Below, in pieces: positions 27,155 to 36,369 of a stretch of 64,000 bases of DNA (positions are counted from its first letter, which is position 1; every line of letters starts with the position of its first letter). A program made the translations under genes and the position numbers. The notes beneath the pieces are model-generated. The model did no database searches, was not told where the DNA came from, and was given only the letters and a program-made list of their open reading frames with translations. The stretch lies in assembly GCA_023053685.1 (NCBI GenBank), contig JALIGW010000005.1, positions 36,327,980 through 36,391,979 of the forward strand. Reading direction: 5' to 3'. Source of the DNA: Diadophis punctatus similis (lineage: Eukaryota > Chordata > Lepidosauria > Squamata > Dipsadidae).

Positions 27155-27245
27155 ACTTAATTCTAAATTGTAAGCCACCCCAGAGTCACTGATTGAGATG
27201 GGTAACCAAAGAAAATGCATGCACTCTGTATGAATGAATGAACGA
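27155..27245 (+). repeat. LINE 3'-tail fragment
   Basis: TAAGCCACCCCAGAGTCACT followed within 70 bp by (GAAT)n resembles the LINE 3' end at 5400-5490. Only the last part is present. Confidence 0.45.
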
Positions 27246-27366
27246 TGTTATTTTTATGTGAGATCTATTCAAATAATGCCCAAATCTCATGAGATTTGCA
27301 GCAGGAACAATGCCCACCACCCTTTTTTTACATTCCTGGATATGATCTTAAATATGGAATCTATGA

Positions 27367-27643
27367 AAAGGGCGTTGTTACTTACCTGAACGCCCATTCT
27401 CGTAGGGTGGCACTAGCCTCCAAGATTGGGATGACCTCATCCATCAGCCAATCAGGACTGAGTCTGACCTCATATAAAAGCTGTCACCGTGCCATAATCC
27501 CCCTCTTAAGACGAAGGAGTAGGTCAGACCCATAGTTTATTCCCCACGCACACCTTCAGTATGTACTACACCCAAAAGGGAGGGACTTGGAGGCTAGCGC
27601 CACCCTACGAGAATGGGCGTTCAGGTAAGTAACAACGCCCTTT
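27367..27643. repeat. DIRS left end with 60-bp inverted repeat
   Basis: The sequence 27367-27424 (starting AAAGGGCGTTGTTACTTACC) is almost perfectly inverted at 27587-27643. The roughly 160-bp spacer holds the inverted terminal repeat shared with the right end of the element and TATAAAAG-like and CCATAATCCCCCTC sequence. One mismatch (CACT against GCGCT) is visible in the arms. Confidence 0.9.
27536..27541 (-). promoter_or_regulatory. Polyadenylation signal AATAAA of the DIRS element
   Basis: Minus-strand AATAAA lies in the 3' terminal repeat, downstream of the recombinase stop at 27702. Because the element shares the host gene's sense, this signal could also act on host transcripts; that is inference. 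Confidence 0.55.
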
Positions 27644-27680
27644 CTCCATAGTGGGTGGCGCTAGCCTCCAAGATTGGGAC
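27587..27680. repeat. DIRS internal complementary region
   Basis: The first part is the reverse complement of the outer left end (27367-27424). The second part, CTCCATAGTGGGTGGCGCTA onward to 27680, is the reverse complement of the outer right end (33416-33449). The junction CGCCCTTT/CTCCATAG therefore records the two ends joined head to tail, and defines the element termini. Confidence 0.9.
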
Positions 27681-27701
27681 ATACCAAAGCCGTATCGTCC
27701 C

Positions 27702-28850
27702 CTAGGGAGGGTTGTCACCAGAATCGCAGGCCCCGTCAGGAGCCACCATGGTCTGCAAGACCCTGCGCCCAAAATCCGCCTCAGCCGAGGCAAAGGAGTC
27801 CACCTTATAATGTCGAATAAAGGGCAACGGAGAAGACCACGTCGCCGCTCTGCACAGTTCCTCCAAGGAGGCATTAGTAGTCCAAGCTGCCGTGGTGGCC
27901 GCACTGCGCATCGAGTGCGCCGTCAGGCGTGGCGGGCAAGGCAGGTCCTGCTGTCGGTAAGCGTCCGCAATGACTGCGCGAATCCAGCGACCGACCATCG
28001 CCGCTGAAGCCTTGCGACCCATGGACGAGGCGTGGAATCCCACGAACAAGGACTCTGAGCGACGGAAAGGAGCCGTGCGGACGTTGTAGATTTTTATCGC
28101 CCGCCGAACATCGACAGCGTGCCATTTGCGCTCGATCGGCGTCGTAGGTGGAGAGCAGAAGGATGGAAGAACCACTTCCTGCGCCCTGTGGAAGTATGTA
28201 TTAACCTTGGGCAGGAATGTGGGGTCAAGGCGAAGCACCACCCGGTCCGGATGAAAGATACAGAGATCGTCCCGGACGGATAGGGCTGCCAGTTCGGATA
28301 TCCTCCGGGCTGAAGTAATCGCTACCAAAAAGGCAACCTTATGCGTAAGGTGCTGCAGCGAGACCATCCGGAGGGGCTCGTAGGGGGCCTCGGTCAGTGC
28401 CAGAAGAACCTTCTGTAGGTCCCAGGTGGGGTACCGATGTACCACTGGGGGCGAGATATTGACCGCCGCCTTCAAGAAGCGAACGACTAAGGGATGCGTC
28501 GACAAAGGCGCAGAAGAGTGGCAGGAAAGGACCGTTGAGAGCGCTGCCACCTGTCGCCGTAAGGTGCTGGGCGAGAGACCCTTGTTGAGGCCCGCTTGCA
28601 GAAATTGGAGGACCTGAATGACCGAAAGGTCGATCGGGTTAAAGCCGGCGCTGACACACCAATCGTGGAATGTCCTCCAGGTGGAGTTGTAGATGCGTAT
28701 GGTGGAGGCCCGGCGTGAGGAAAGCAAAGTACGGATAATGCACTCGGGGACCCCGCAAAGAGTTAGGGTGCGCCGCTCAAGCGCCAGGCGGTCAGTTGGA
28801 GCCACTGCGGATCCGGGTGCTGAACTGACCCCTGGGAGAGCGACGATGTG
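27702..28850 (-). CDS. DIRS tyrosine recombinase (integrase)
   Basis: The protein joins the element's circular DNA to the genome by tyrosine-recombinase strand exchange. The frame is open from 29906 to the stop at 27702 (734 codons); the first 380 codons lie in an alternative frame over the RT/RNase H gene. The recognisable enzyme begins near 28790: an N-terminal SAM-like core-binding region (SSRRASTIRIYNSTWRTFHDW), then the catalytic domain with the first Arg (VAITSARRISELAAL), the HxxR box (LTAHSMRSAATTAAW; His about 664, Arg about 667 in the long frame), a Trp at the second His/Trp position (RAATWSS) and the nucleophile Tyr about 700 (FIRHYKVDSFAS). All expected catalytic positions are present and no stop interrupts it. 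The start is uncertain because DIRS frames overlap; I give the non-overlapping part plus a short margin. Confidence 0.9.
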   Translation of the reverse strand, partial: HIVALPGVSSAPGSAVAPTDRLALERRTLTLCGVPECIIRTLLSSRRASTIRIYNSTWRTFHDWCVSAGFNPIDLSVIQVLQFLQAGLNKGLSPSTLRRQVAALSTVLSCHSSAPLSTHPLVVRFLKAAVNISPPVVHRYPTWDLQKVLLALTEAPYEPLRMVSLQHLTHKVAFLVAITSARRISELAALSVRDDLCIFHPDRVVLRLDPTFLPKVNTYFHRAQEVVLPSFCSPPTTPIERKWHAVDVRRAIKIYNVRTAPFRRSESLFVGFHASSMGRKASAAMVGRWIRAVIADAYRQQDLPCPPRLTAHSMRSAATTAAWTTNASLEELCRAATWSSPLPFIRHYKVDSFASAEADFGRRVLQTMVAPDGACDSGDNPP

Positions 28851-30598
28851 GTCTGCGGGATCCTCCAGGGCGGGCCGGTCGAGAGTGACTTGAGATCCGC
28901 GAACCACGCCCGTCGCGGCCAGTGGGGGGCCAATAGGATCAGTTCCGCCTGCTCGTCCAGCATCTTCCTGATGACTCTGGGAATGAGTGGAAGGGGCGGA
29001 AATGCGTAGAGTAGGCCCCTTGGCCACGGACAACGGAGGGCATCCGTGTCCATCGTGCCGGGCGTCCGATACCGCGTGATGAAGCGCGGGAGCTTGGCAT
29101 TCAGTGGGGTCGCGAAAAGGTTGGCCACCGGGTCGCCAAACCGGGCAGTCAGCTCCCGAAAAATGTCTGGGTGCAGGGCCCACTCCGCCGTGTCGACATC
29201 GTGGCGGCTGAGCCAGTCCACTGTGCGGTTCGACACCCCCGATATGTGCTCCGCCCGGAGCGAGAGGAGGTGCCGTTCCGCCCAGAGGCCCAATTCCTTG
29301 GCCTCGGAGAGCAGGCGGCACGAGACAGTCCCACCCTGCCTGTTGACATGGGCTTTGGTGGTCACGTTGTCCGTCAACAGGAGGACGTGTTGCCCAGCCA
29401 GGAGATGCTGAAATTGCCGGAGGCCCAAGGACGCCGCTCGTAGCTCCAGGAGGTTGATGCTGGCCGTTGACTCCGCCGCGGTCCAGGTGCCCTGTGCCAC
29501 GTGAGATGACGTGTGGGCGCCCCACCCGTAGAGGCTGGCATCCGATGTCACCGTCACCCGGCGAGGCTCGAGGAAGCTGGAACCCTTGCTGATCGCCAGG
29601 GACCGCCACCAATGCAGGGACCGCCGGACCGTCGTCGGGAGCTGGACTTTGGCCGATGAGTTGGACTTGTTCGCCCGCTGAAACGGCAAAAGAAACAATT
29701 GGAGGTCTCTGGAGTGCAGTTGTGCCCAAGGTGTTATATGTATAGCGGATATCATCTTCCCCAACAGGGAGGACAGGAGGTTCAGCGGAACCCGCCCCTG
29801 TCCAAGAACCTGTTGGGTCAGAGAGGAAAGGCTGAGTTGTCTTTCCTCTGACAGATACACCCTGCACTCCAGAGAGTCCACAATGGCCCCCAAGTGAGTG
29901 ATGCAAGTGGAGGGAATCAGGTGGCTCTTCTCCAGGTTGAGGGAGAAGCCATGGTATTGCAGAACGTCCATGGTGGTCTGCAGGTCCAGCTCTGCCCGGA
30001 CCCGGGAGGATGACTGAATTAAAATGTCATCAAGGTAACACTGTATTCGTATCGGCACTGCCCTTAAGTGAGCTGCAAGGGCGGCCAGAATCTTTGTGAA
30101 GACCCTGGGTGCCGAGGAGAGGCCGAATGGCAGGGCTGAATACTGATAGTGTTCGTTGTCATATGAGAACCATAGGAACCTTTGGTGGGAAGGCCGAATT
30201 GGGACATGCAAATATGCCTCGGTGAGGTCGATGGAGCACATAAAGTCACCCTTACGAATGCCGTCCAATATGGACTGTAAAGTATGCATCTTAAATTTCT
30301 TGTACACCAAGAACTTATTAAGGCGCTTAAGGTCCAAGACCGCTCTCTACCCACCCGATGACTTCTCCACGAGGAACAAATTGGAATAGAATCCATGCCC
30401 CCGCTGGTCCCCCGGGACCCGCTGGATGGCCTCAATCTCCAGCAGATGCTGGATGGCTTCAAGCATCTGGGCCCGTTTCTGCGGGTTGGAGGACTGGGAG
30501 CACCTCATGAAGGAGTCGGGGGGGTGGAGAGGAGATCTAAGGCGAGTCCGAGTGTTAGGGTCTCGCGAACCCAAGCGTCCGTAGTAATCTCCTCCCAC
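28763..30598 (-). pseudogene. DIRS reverse transcriptase / RNase H, one nonsense codon
   Basis: It copies the element RNA into DNA. The frame holds an N-terminal part (30598-30350, ending VEKSSGG), a TAG at 30347-30349 where this family has Trp, and then 524 open codons from 30337. Motifs in order: LKRLNKFLVYKKFKMHTLQS, first catalytic block CSIDLTEAYLHVPI, LPFGLSSAPRVFTKI, catalytic YLDDILI, then RNase H with DAS (VTSDASLYGWG), Glu in NLLELRAASLGL, LLLTDNVTTKAHVNRQGG and SNRTVDWLSRHDVD. RT and RNase H active-site residues all look intact, so a single nonsense change is the only visible break. The upstream end overlaps the gag C-terminus. The downstream end overlaps the recombinase frame. Confidence 0.9.
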
Positions 30599-30647
30599 CG
30601 CCTAGCGAAAAAACGTAGGCAACCCCCAATGGGAGAAGCTGGGTCCA

Positions 30648-32287
30648 CTACTTGTAGCGGCGGAAGGAGCGACCGCCTGCCTTCCGAAAAGGGCGCTTGG
30701 ACTGCTGGTTGGAATTAGCCCTATCCTGGCCCTGAGTCTGACGGGGCGAGGCCCGCGATCTGTTTTGGTTATAGGAAGGCGCCCTGTATTGGTGCCTGGG
30801 GAACTCCGGGGCAGGGCTCTGGGGCTTGGCCTGTGCCTTCCTGGTGGAGTTTGGCAAGACCTTGCGTTTGTCCTTAGTCTCGATTAGGTAGGGATCGAGG
30901 GCCTCACCGAAAAGCGACTTGTTTGCCACCGGAGCCCCGGCTAGCCGCCACTTGTGACGACAGTCAGCGGGCCAGCTCCTCAACCAGTGCATCCTGCGTG
31001 CCACCACCGAGGCCCCCATGGCTCTGGCCGCGAAGCGGGTGGCCTGGAGCGTAGCGTCCGAGGTAAACTGCGAGGCCGCAATGAGTTTGTTGATGTCCTG
31101 TCTTGCGCAGACGTCCGAGGGGGGCAGGTGCTCCTACAGGGCCTTCAGCCATCGGATGGACGTCCGGCAAAAAAAGGAGGCCGTCGCAGAAGCCTTGAGC
31201 GCCCAGGCGGCCGCCTGGTGCGTCTTCTGCAGGGCTTGTTCTGTGCGTCTGTCCTCCGGGTGAAGCAACTCCTCCGAATCGCCCGGCATCTGCGCGGGAG
31301 AGTACAGCGCTTTAATGGCGGGTTCCACCGGGGGAATTGGCAGGTGTTGTGCCAGCGTGGTGGAAACATTAAAAAAGCGTTTGTCTGCAGCGGAGGGAGC
31401 GACGCCGGCCGTAGGGGATGTCCACTGCTTAAGCACCGAGTCCACAAAGAGTTTGGGGGCTGGTACCTCTTCCACCTGCGAGGTGGTTTCCTCGAAGAGC
31501 GGGTCCTCAGGCTCGTCCCCGGCGGGCGCCTGGTGCTTGGAGGCAAATTTGGCCGTGGCCCGGGCCTTGTGGAGCAGCGACTTGAATAAAGCCGGATTAA
31601 ACAGCCCGGTGACCACTGGAGCTTCAGGGGCGAGGTCCTCGTCCTCTGACAGTTCCAATTCCTGTACCTGATCGTCCTGTCCATGGAGCGACAAGGGCGA
31701 GCCCTGATCAGCGTCCGTCGTTGGAGTCGGCTCCACGGCCGGAGCGGCCGTTGGACGGGGCGCGGTCAGTTGAGGGGCCACAGGAGGAGGCGGGGCCGAG
31801 GCGGCCACATGCTTCATGCCTGCTTCAATGCCCTGTGCGATAGCCGCCTGGATCAGGGCCTGCACCTCTGGCGAGTAGAAGTGCTGTGAGGCAGTGGGCG
31901 GACGGGCAGTGGCAGCGCTGGTCCCCGGGCTGGGGTCCTCCCAGATATCGTCCTCCCCCAAGCATAAGTCCGGATTATCCAGTGAGAGGGTGCCTGAAGA
32001 GCGCCGGTCCCTCTGAAAGGGCTCATGGTGCGCTGGGGAGGCAGAGGCAGCAGGTGGCAGCATTGAGCGGTCAGCAGCCCTGGGAGCCCTGTCCTTACTA
32101 GAAAGGGAATCCTTGGGGGGGGCTTGGATGACCCCGAACCCTTGGAGGACGTGGAGGCCCTGTCGGAGCTCTGCTGGATGGGGGAGCGGTCCCGATGCCC
32201 AGATGTTGGGGGAGGCTGACCGGACCCACCTTTCTTGTCCTTGGCCGGCCTGGGCTTATTCCTGCCCGAGGTGGCCTTCTCCGACAT
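30648..32287 (-). pseudogene. DIRS gag-like gene, frameshift and one stop
   Basis: This is a probable nucleocapsid-type protein of about 545 residues. It starts at Met 32287 (MSEKATSGRNKPRPAKDKKG), a basic, Ser/Pro-rich N-terminus. The frame breaks at or near an eight-G/C homopolymer (32115-32122), and the continuing frame (open through 32063) carries an acidic Pro-rich middle and a helical region (SPEVQALIQAAIAQGIEAGM). A TAG at 31134-31136 interrupts it. The same frame then continues from 31131 to 30648, with a Gln/Arg/Ser-rich basic tail ending KAGGRSFRRYK. No zinc knuckle is seen, as in many DIRS gag proteins. Identification is by position and composition more than by a motif. The homopolymer shift could also be a sequencing error. 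Confidence 0.75.
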
Positions 32288-32289
32288 CG

Positions 32290-33340
32290 TTGAGCAGCGA
32301 AGAGCTTTGCAAGCAGCAAGGGGCGCTTTTACGGCCCGGTGCTGTCCAGCTGGGCAAGAGCAAGCCTGGGAGGTGCTGAGGTCCAGTCCCGGTCAGGTGC
32401 TCGTGAGGCTGGGGGAGCTGCTCGCTCAGACCGCCCACGCCGGATGGCCTCTCGCCGCGGCGGCTGAAGGAAGGCAAGCCGCGGCTGGCGCTGCTTCGCT
32501 CCGAGAGCCGACAGCCAGCTGGAGGGGAGCGCATCACAGGGGAATCCCGTGTGACGTCCGGAGGGCCTCGTGCGGCTGCGCAGGACGGGAGGAAGCCTCG
32601 AGGTGGCCGGGGAAAACCGGAAGTCGGCTACGAAGATCTGCGGCTGCGCGCGCAGCGGCCCGCCCGACAAACAGCTGAGGGGCGGGAGCACGGCTCCTCC
32701 GGGCGGCAAAATTAGTGCTGAGGGAGGCGCGGCCTGCAGCCGAAGTTGCTGTCGACTAGGCCGCCAAGCCTCTGAAGCAGGCCCCAAGCAGTCCGAGGCC
32801 AAGAAGGCTGGCCAATGGCCACGGGAGGCGATGGCAGGCCTCAGTGAGGAGGGGCGGTCGCGCAGGCCGATGAGCCGCCGACTGGACCGCCGACGCTCGC
32901 CCTCACGAGGCCACGCTCCCAACGGGCTGGTAGACAAGGCAGGGGCCCAATTAAAGGGAGCGGAGTGGGAGAGAGGCCCTGACTGCTCAAGCGCTAGGCT
33001 TCTGCTGGTAATTGAGGAAGGGTCTCTCTCTCAGCGGAAAGTGGCAAAAGGCCACCCTGGCTGCTGGTCACCCAAGCGCTGGGCTTCTGTGACAAGATGG
33101 TAAACTGGAATGCCAGGCCGCACTGTGAGGGTGGCCACCAGCCACAAGGGCGAAGGTAGGCCCGGACTAGGCCGAAGCCTGTCCTGGTAGTCCCAACACC
33201 CCCGATGGAATGGATAGGTGGGGACTCACTCACAGACAGTGATGAAGTTGATAGTTGATCAAATCTGGATTCAGTGAAGGTGATAGAAGTTGCGAAAAAA
33301 CTGGGGAGAAACAATCCTAGGCCTAGGACTGAGTCGAAAG
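32290..33340 (-). promoter_or_regulatory. DIRS 5' leader, GC- and CpG-rich
   Basis: About 1 kb lies between the right terminal repeat and the gag start, with dense CpG and no sensible frame on the minus strand. Plus-strand openings here are by-products of high GC. By position it is the element's promoter/5' UTR; I see no specific factor site. Confidence 0.5.
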
Positions 33341-33344
33341 AGGG

Positions 33345-33449
33345 GGATTATGGCACGGTGACAGCTTTTATATGAGGTCAGACTCAGTCCTGATTGGCTG
33401 ATGGATGAGGTCATCCCAATCTTGGAGGCTAGCGCCACCCACTATGGAG
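33345..33449. repeat. DIRS right inverted terminal repeat
   Basis: The sequence begins GAGGGGGATTATGGCACGGT, contains TTTTATATGAGGTCAGACTC and ends CCACCCACTATGGAG. It is the reverse complement of 27418-27508 apart from a few end bases. The same right end closes the short derivative at 50063. Confidence 0.92.
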
Positions 33450-33451
33450 AA

Positions 33452-34165
33452 TGGAGAAATCTCATAGATTTAACTATATTGTGATGTTGCTTATACAGTG
33501 TTACCATTTCATTGTGAAAGTTTCTACAATGGTGACCAGCAAATTAAAAGAAAATGCAGCTTTGATCCAATACACAGTTCTTTTAAGAAGTTGGAAAAAT
33601 ATTTCCACTGAATAAAAGATGCTGTTGACACTGTTCTTTATGAAATCTGATCCGCACCTCATGAACTAATCTATACACTGAAACTTAATCTTTTACACTT
33701 CAAAAATGTCCTGATGCAACTCTTTGTTTAAAATGCATTTCAAAATAAATAACTTGAGGAAAATAGGCATAGTAAATGTGTATTTTGAGAAAAATATTTT
33801 TAAATCATATGATTTAAAAGTTTTGTATAGCAGATTTTTCTCTTAACTTGGTCCTTTAATATCCAAATAAACAGAAGTGACTGAGTATTGCAAAAAAATA
33901 AATAAATAACAAAAAACAAAAAACCCAACCACCATAGTACTACTTTTGGAACTTTGGGGGTAACAAATTACTGCCTAGTATAATTATTCAAATTAAAGCA
34001 GTCTTGACAGATGTTTATCTTGAACTGTCCAACAAACGGGACCCACCATTGTATAGGTAATAAGTCTCCCTATTGCATTGATCTATAAAGAAAGTGTTTT
34101 TTCTAACATTCAATCTGCCTTCCTGTAAATTAAATTATTCCATGTTATGCTCTCCAGAACAATGG
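33452..34165. other. Intron sequence without recognised features
   Basis: AT-rich intron. There is a short (AAAT/AAAC) patch near 33895-33925. No exon or terminal repeat is seen. Confidence 0.45.
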
Positions 34166-34169
34166 TGTG

Positions 34170-34292
34170 TTTAGCTTGTTTGATATGTCTTTTTATTTTT
34201 TTACCTCATGATGCAGACTAAATTTCATCTGTAGCTAACTGTAGGTAATTCGTTGTATGAGGTGCAATGACAATAAAGTAAACTAAACTGTT
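34170..34292 (+). mobile_element. LINE 3' end fragment
   Basis: The segment ends TGAGGTGCAATGACAATAAA followed by GTAAACTAAACTG, matching the 3' terminus of the LINE at 6.2-8.9 kb (TGTACAATGACAATAAAGAC). Only the 3' UTR survives. Confidence 0.55.
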
Positions 34293-34750
34293 CACTAAGT
34301 TAAATAAAATGTACACTTGTCAGCCACAACCCCATTCATCAATCCAGGAAATGTGAAAAAAGTCAACCACTACATAGCAATAATTCAATCCAATTCTATT
34401 AGACCATGGAAAGTTATACAAATAATCCATTTGAAATCCAAAAAGCCTAATGAGGGAGACATTTGATAACCAGCCAAACTTAATGAGCTTCCCACATTCC
34501 CATTTCCAACAATGTCTGCTGCATGATGAGGAAAAATACTCCACTTTTTCAAAGTCTTGCAAGTAAGAAGGAAATTTTGATTTTTATCTGTTTTGCTGAT
34601 AATTATGTTCTATCATCTTTCCTCAATTATCTGAGATTTTAAAGAAAAAATGACACGGAGATACAAAGAGATTCTCTCCCTCTCCCTCTCCCTCTGCCCC
34701 ATCTCTCTCCCTCCCTCCTTCCATCCCTCCTCCTCCCAAATCCCATTCCT

Positions 34751-34950
34751 TTCTAGAACTGATGATGTTACCTAGTTGGGTCATGAAATATCTGCAAAAA
34801 TCCACCCAACTCAGAGAGCAACAGGAACCCCACAGTTCTCTTCCTCCTCCTCCTCTCTGCAACCTCCACTCCCTTCTAGCACTGATGATATTACCTAGTT
34901 CGGTGATGAAACATTTGCAATAAAATCACCAAGCTCAGAGAGCACCATGG
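34751..34950 (+). repeat. Tandem pair (123-bp period) of hammerhead-like units
   Basis: Two copies of one unit begin TTCTAGAACTGATGATGTTA at 34751 and TTCTAGCACTGATGATATTA at 34874. Each continues with CCTAGTT, a GAAA box, TGCAA and (C)TCAGAGAGCA. The second copy keeps the elements of a hammerhead ribozyme (see its own entry). Upstream is a CT-rich run (34673-34740). Penelope-like retroelements are known to carry hammerhead motifs in tandem terminal repeats, so this may be a Penelope-derived relic. Confidence 0.6.
34879..34918 (+). ncRNA. Hammerhead-ribozyme-like motif (degenerate, type I)
   Basis: In order: stem I 5' strand GCA (34879-34881), core CTGATGA (34882-34888), stem II ATTACC (34890-34895) with loop TAGTTC and partner GGTGAT (34902-34907; six pairs including one G-T), core GAAA (34908-34911), minimal stem III region, cleavage-type triplet ATT (34913-34915) and stem I 3' strand TGC (34916-34918), which pairs with GCA. 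Stem III is close to absent, as in the dimer-acting minimal hammerheads reported from Penelope-like elements, but here it is not self-complementary. Self-cleavage is therefore doubtful. The copy at 34756-34795 has a weaker stem II and mismatched stem I but a self-complementary ATAT and a TATC site. Confidence 0.45.
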
Positions 34951-35108
34951 TTCTGGATGAGTCAGATAGCCCTAAAGCCTGTTGATCCTCATGGATTTAC
35001 ACAGCTGAATGGAATCCACAGGATTTCCTGCATAGCTTCAACCTGTAACCACACACACCAACAGGGAACCCCAGTGAAGTAAATAATCACTTTGGGTTGT
35101 GATCTCTC

Positions 35109-35167
35109 TCTCCCTCCCTCCCTCCCTCCCTCCCTCCCTCCCTCCTTCCCTTATCTATCATCTATTA

Positions 35168-35234
<67 letters not shown>
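35109..35234. repeat. (CCCT)n and (GTCT)n microsatellites
   Basis: A CTCC/CCCT run (about 35110-35150) is followed by a (GTCT)n array (about 35170-35234) that ends exactly where the MITE begins. Confidence 0.95.
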
Positions 35235-35370
35235 CAGTGTTTCCCAACCTTGGCAAGTTGAAGATGTCTGGACTTCAACTCCCAGAATTCCCCAGCCAGC
35301 ATTCGCTGGCTGGGGAATTCTGGGAATTGAAGTCCAGACATCTTCAACTTGCCAAGGTTGGGAAACACTG
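35235..35370. mobile_element. Near-perfect foldback MITE (hAT-like)
   Basis: Two 66-bp arms (from CAGTGTTTCCCAACCTTGGC) are complementary with a single mismatch and a 4-nt centre. It is flanked by GTCTGTCT (35227-35234) and ATCTATCT (35371-35378), which differ at two positions and look like a diverged 8-bp target duplication. It has no coding capacity. Other members lie at 50694-50813 and 14598-14708. Confidence 0.85.
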
Positions 35371-35514
<144 letters not shown>

Positions 35515-35519
35515 CATAT

Positions 35520-36285
35520 AGCCATCTCATACAGCAGGCATGATTTTGGGTGATGTACAAAAACAAGGAAATTTAAATGTATTTATAATCTAATAAAAAA
35601 TTAAGTTTGGGTTTGAACAATTTTCTGTATCAATAATATCTACTTGTTTTGATATCATTGTGTCATGAATCCTCCAAAACATCCCTTAATGGGATGAAAG
35701 TGTGCATCTCTTCTCATTTCTTTCTTTCTGTACTCTGTGTCTCTGTACTTCTGTACTTCTGTTAGTTTTATATTCTTTTAATTTTTTTTAATAAGTTGTA
35801 TATAAACAAGGAAGTGTGCATTTACTTTGAAGCTTAATTGAATGCTGATGAGAAGTAAGGTCTGGTTTTTTAAGATACTGAATTATGGTCTTCAACAGAG
35901 GATTTTAGACTGACAATACAGTCTGATGTAATATCGGCTGACTTTTAGCATTGATGAGTTGTTTGTCTGAAAACAGGGTTTTATAACAACAAAAAATGCT
36001 ATTTAAATTACAAAATACAAGATACGAATAAAATGTTTACAGGGTATGAACCAATAGATCAAAATAAAGTGAAAAAACAAAAGTGATATAATCTCATTTT
36101 TTCCTGTAAGAAATCATTTAACTAATAAACTGTTTCTCAACTTTTTGCATACATGCTGCCTCATCAAGATTATTTAATTCACACATATATTGTTGAGAAT
36201 ATCAACTCTTGAAAGCTAGCCAGTTGACTCCACAATCTTCTTCATTAAAAAATTTCAGGACCTGCAACATCTACAAGAAGCAAAG
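35520..36285. other. Intron sequence without recognised features
   Basis: AT-rich intron; no exon or repeat is identified. Confidence 0.45.
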
Positions 36286-36287
36286 CA

Positions 36288-36362
36288 TAGAGAGGGCTGT
36301 AAAGTCCTGTAAAGCAGTATATAAGTATATAAGCAGTATATAAGTCTAAGTGCTATTGCTAT
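36288..36362 (+). mobile_element. SINE 3' tail fragment with internal duplication
   Basis: AGAGAGGGCTGTAAAGTCCT and a threefold AGCAGTATATAAGT-type segment precede TCTAAGTGCTATTGCTATAA. This is the 3' tail of the tRNA-derived SINE family, with a short local duplication of the GTATATAAGT unit. Confidence 0.7.
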
Positions 36363-36369
36363 AACATCA

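Larger units (their letters stand above)
27367..33449 (-). mobile_element. Near-intact DIRS-type tyrosine-recombinase retrotransposon
   Basis: This 6.1-kb element is transcribed on the minus strand. Order in that sense: right inverted terminal repeat (about 33449 down to 33345), GC-rich 5' leader (33340-32290), gag, RT/RNase H, tyrosine recombinase, internal complementary region (27587-27680), then left terminal repeat. The right end (33345-33435) is the reverse complement of 27418-27508. The internal complementary region joins a complement of the left outer end (27587-27643) to a complement of the right outer end (27644-27680), which is the DIRS1 hallmark needed for circle-based replication. 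There is no obvious target duplication, as expected for recombinase-mediated insertion. It lies in an intron in the host gene's sense. Confidence 0.93.

Noticed and set aside
31683..33103. Plus-strand frames of 70-210 codons over the DIRS gag and leader
   Set aside because: They are Arg/Gly-rich antisense shadows of GC-rich minus-strand coding sequence with no independent motif.
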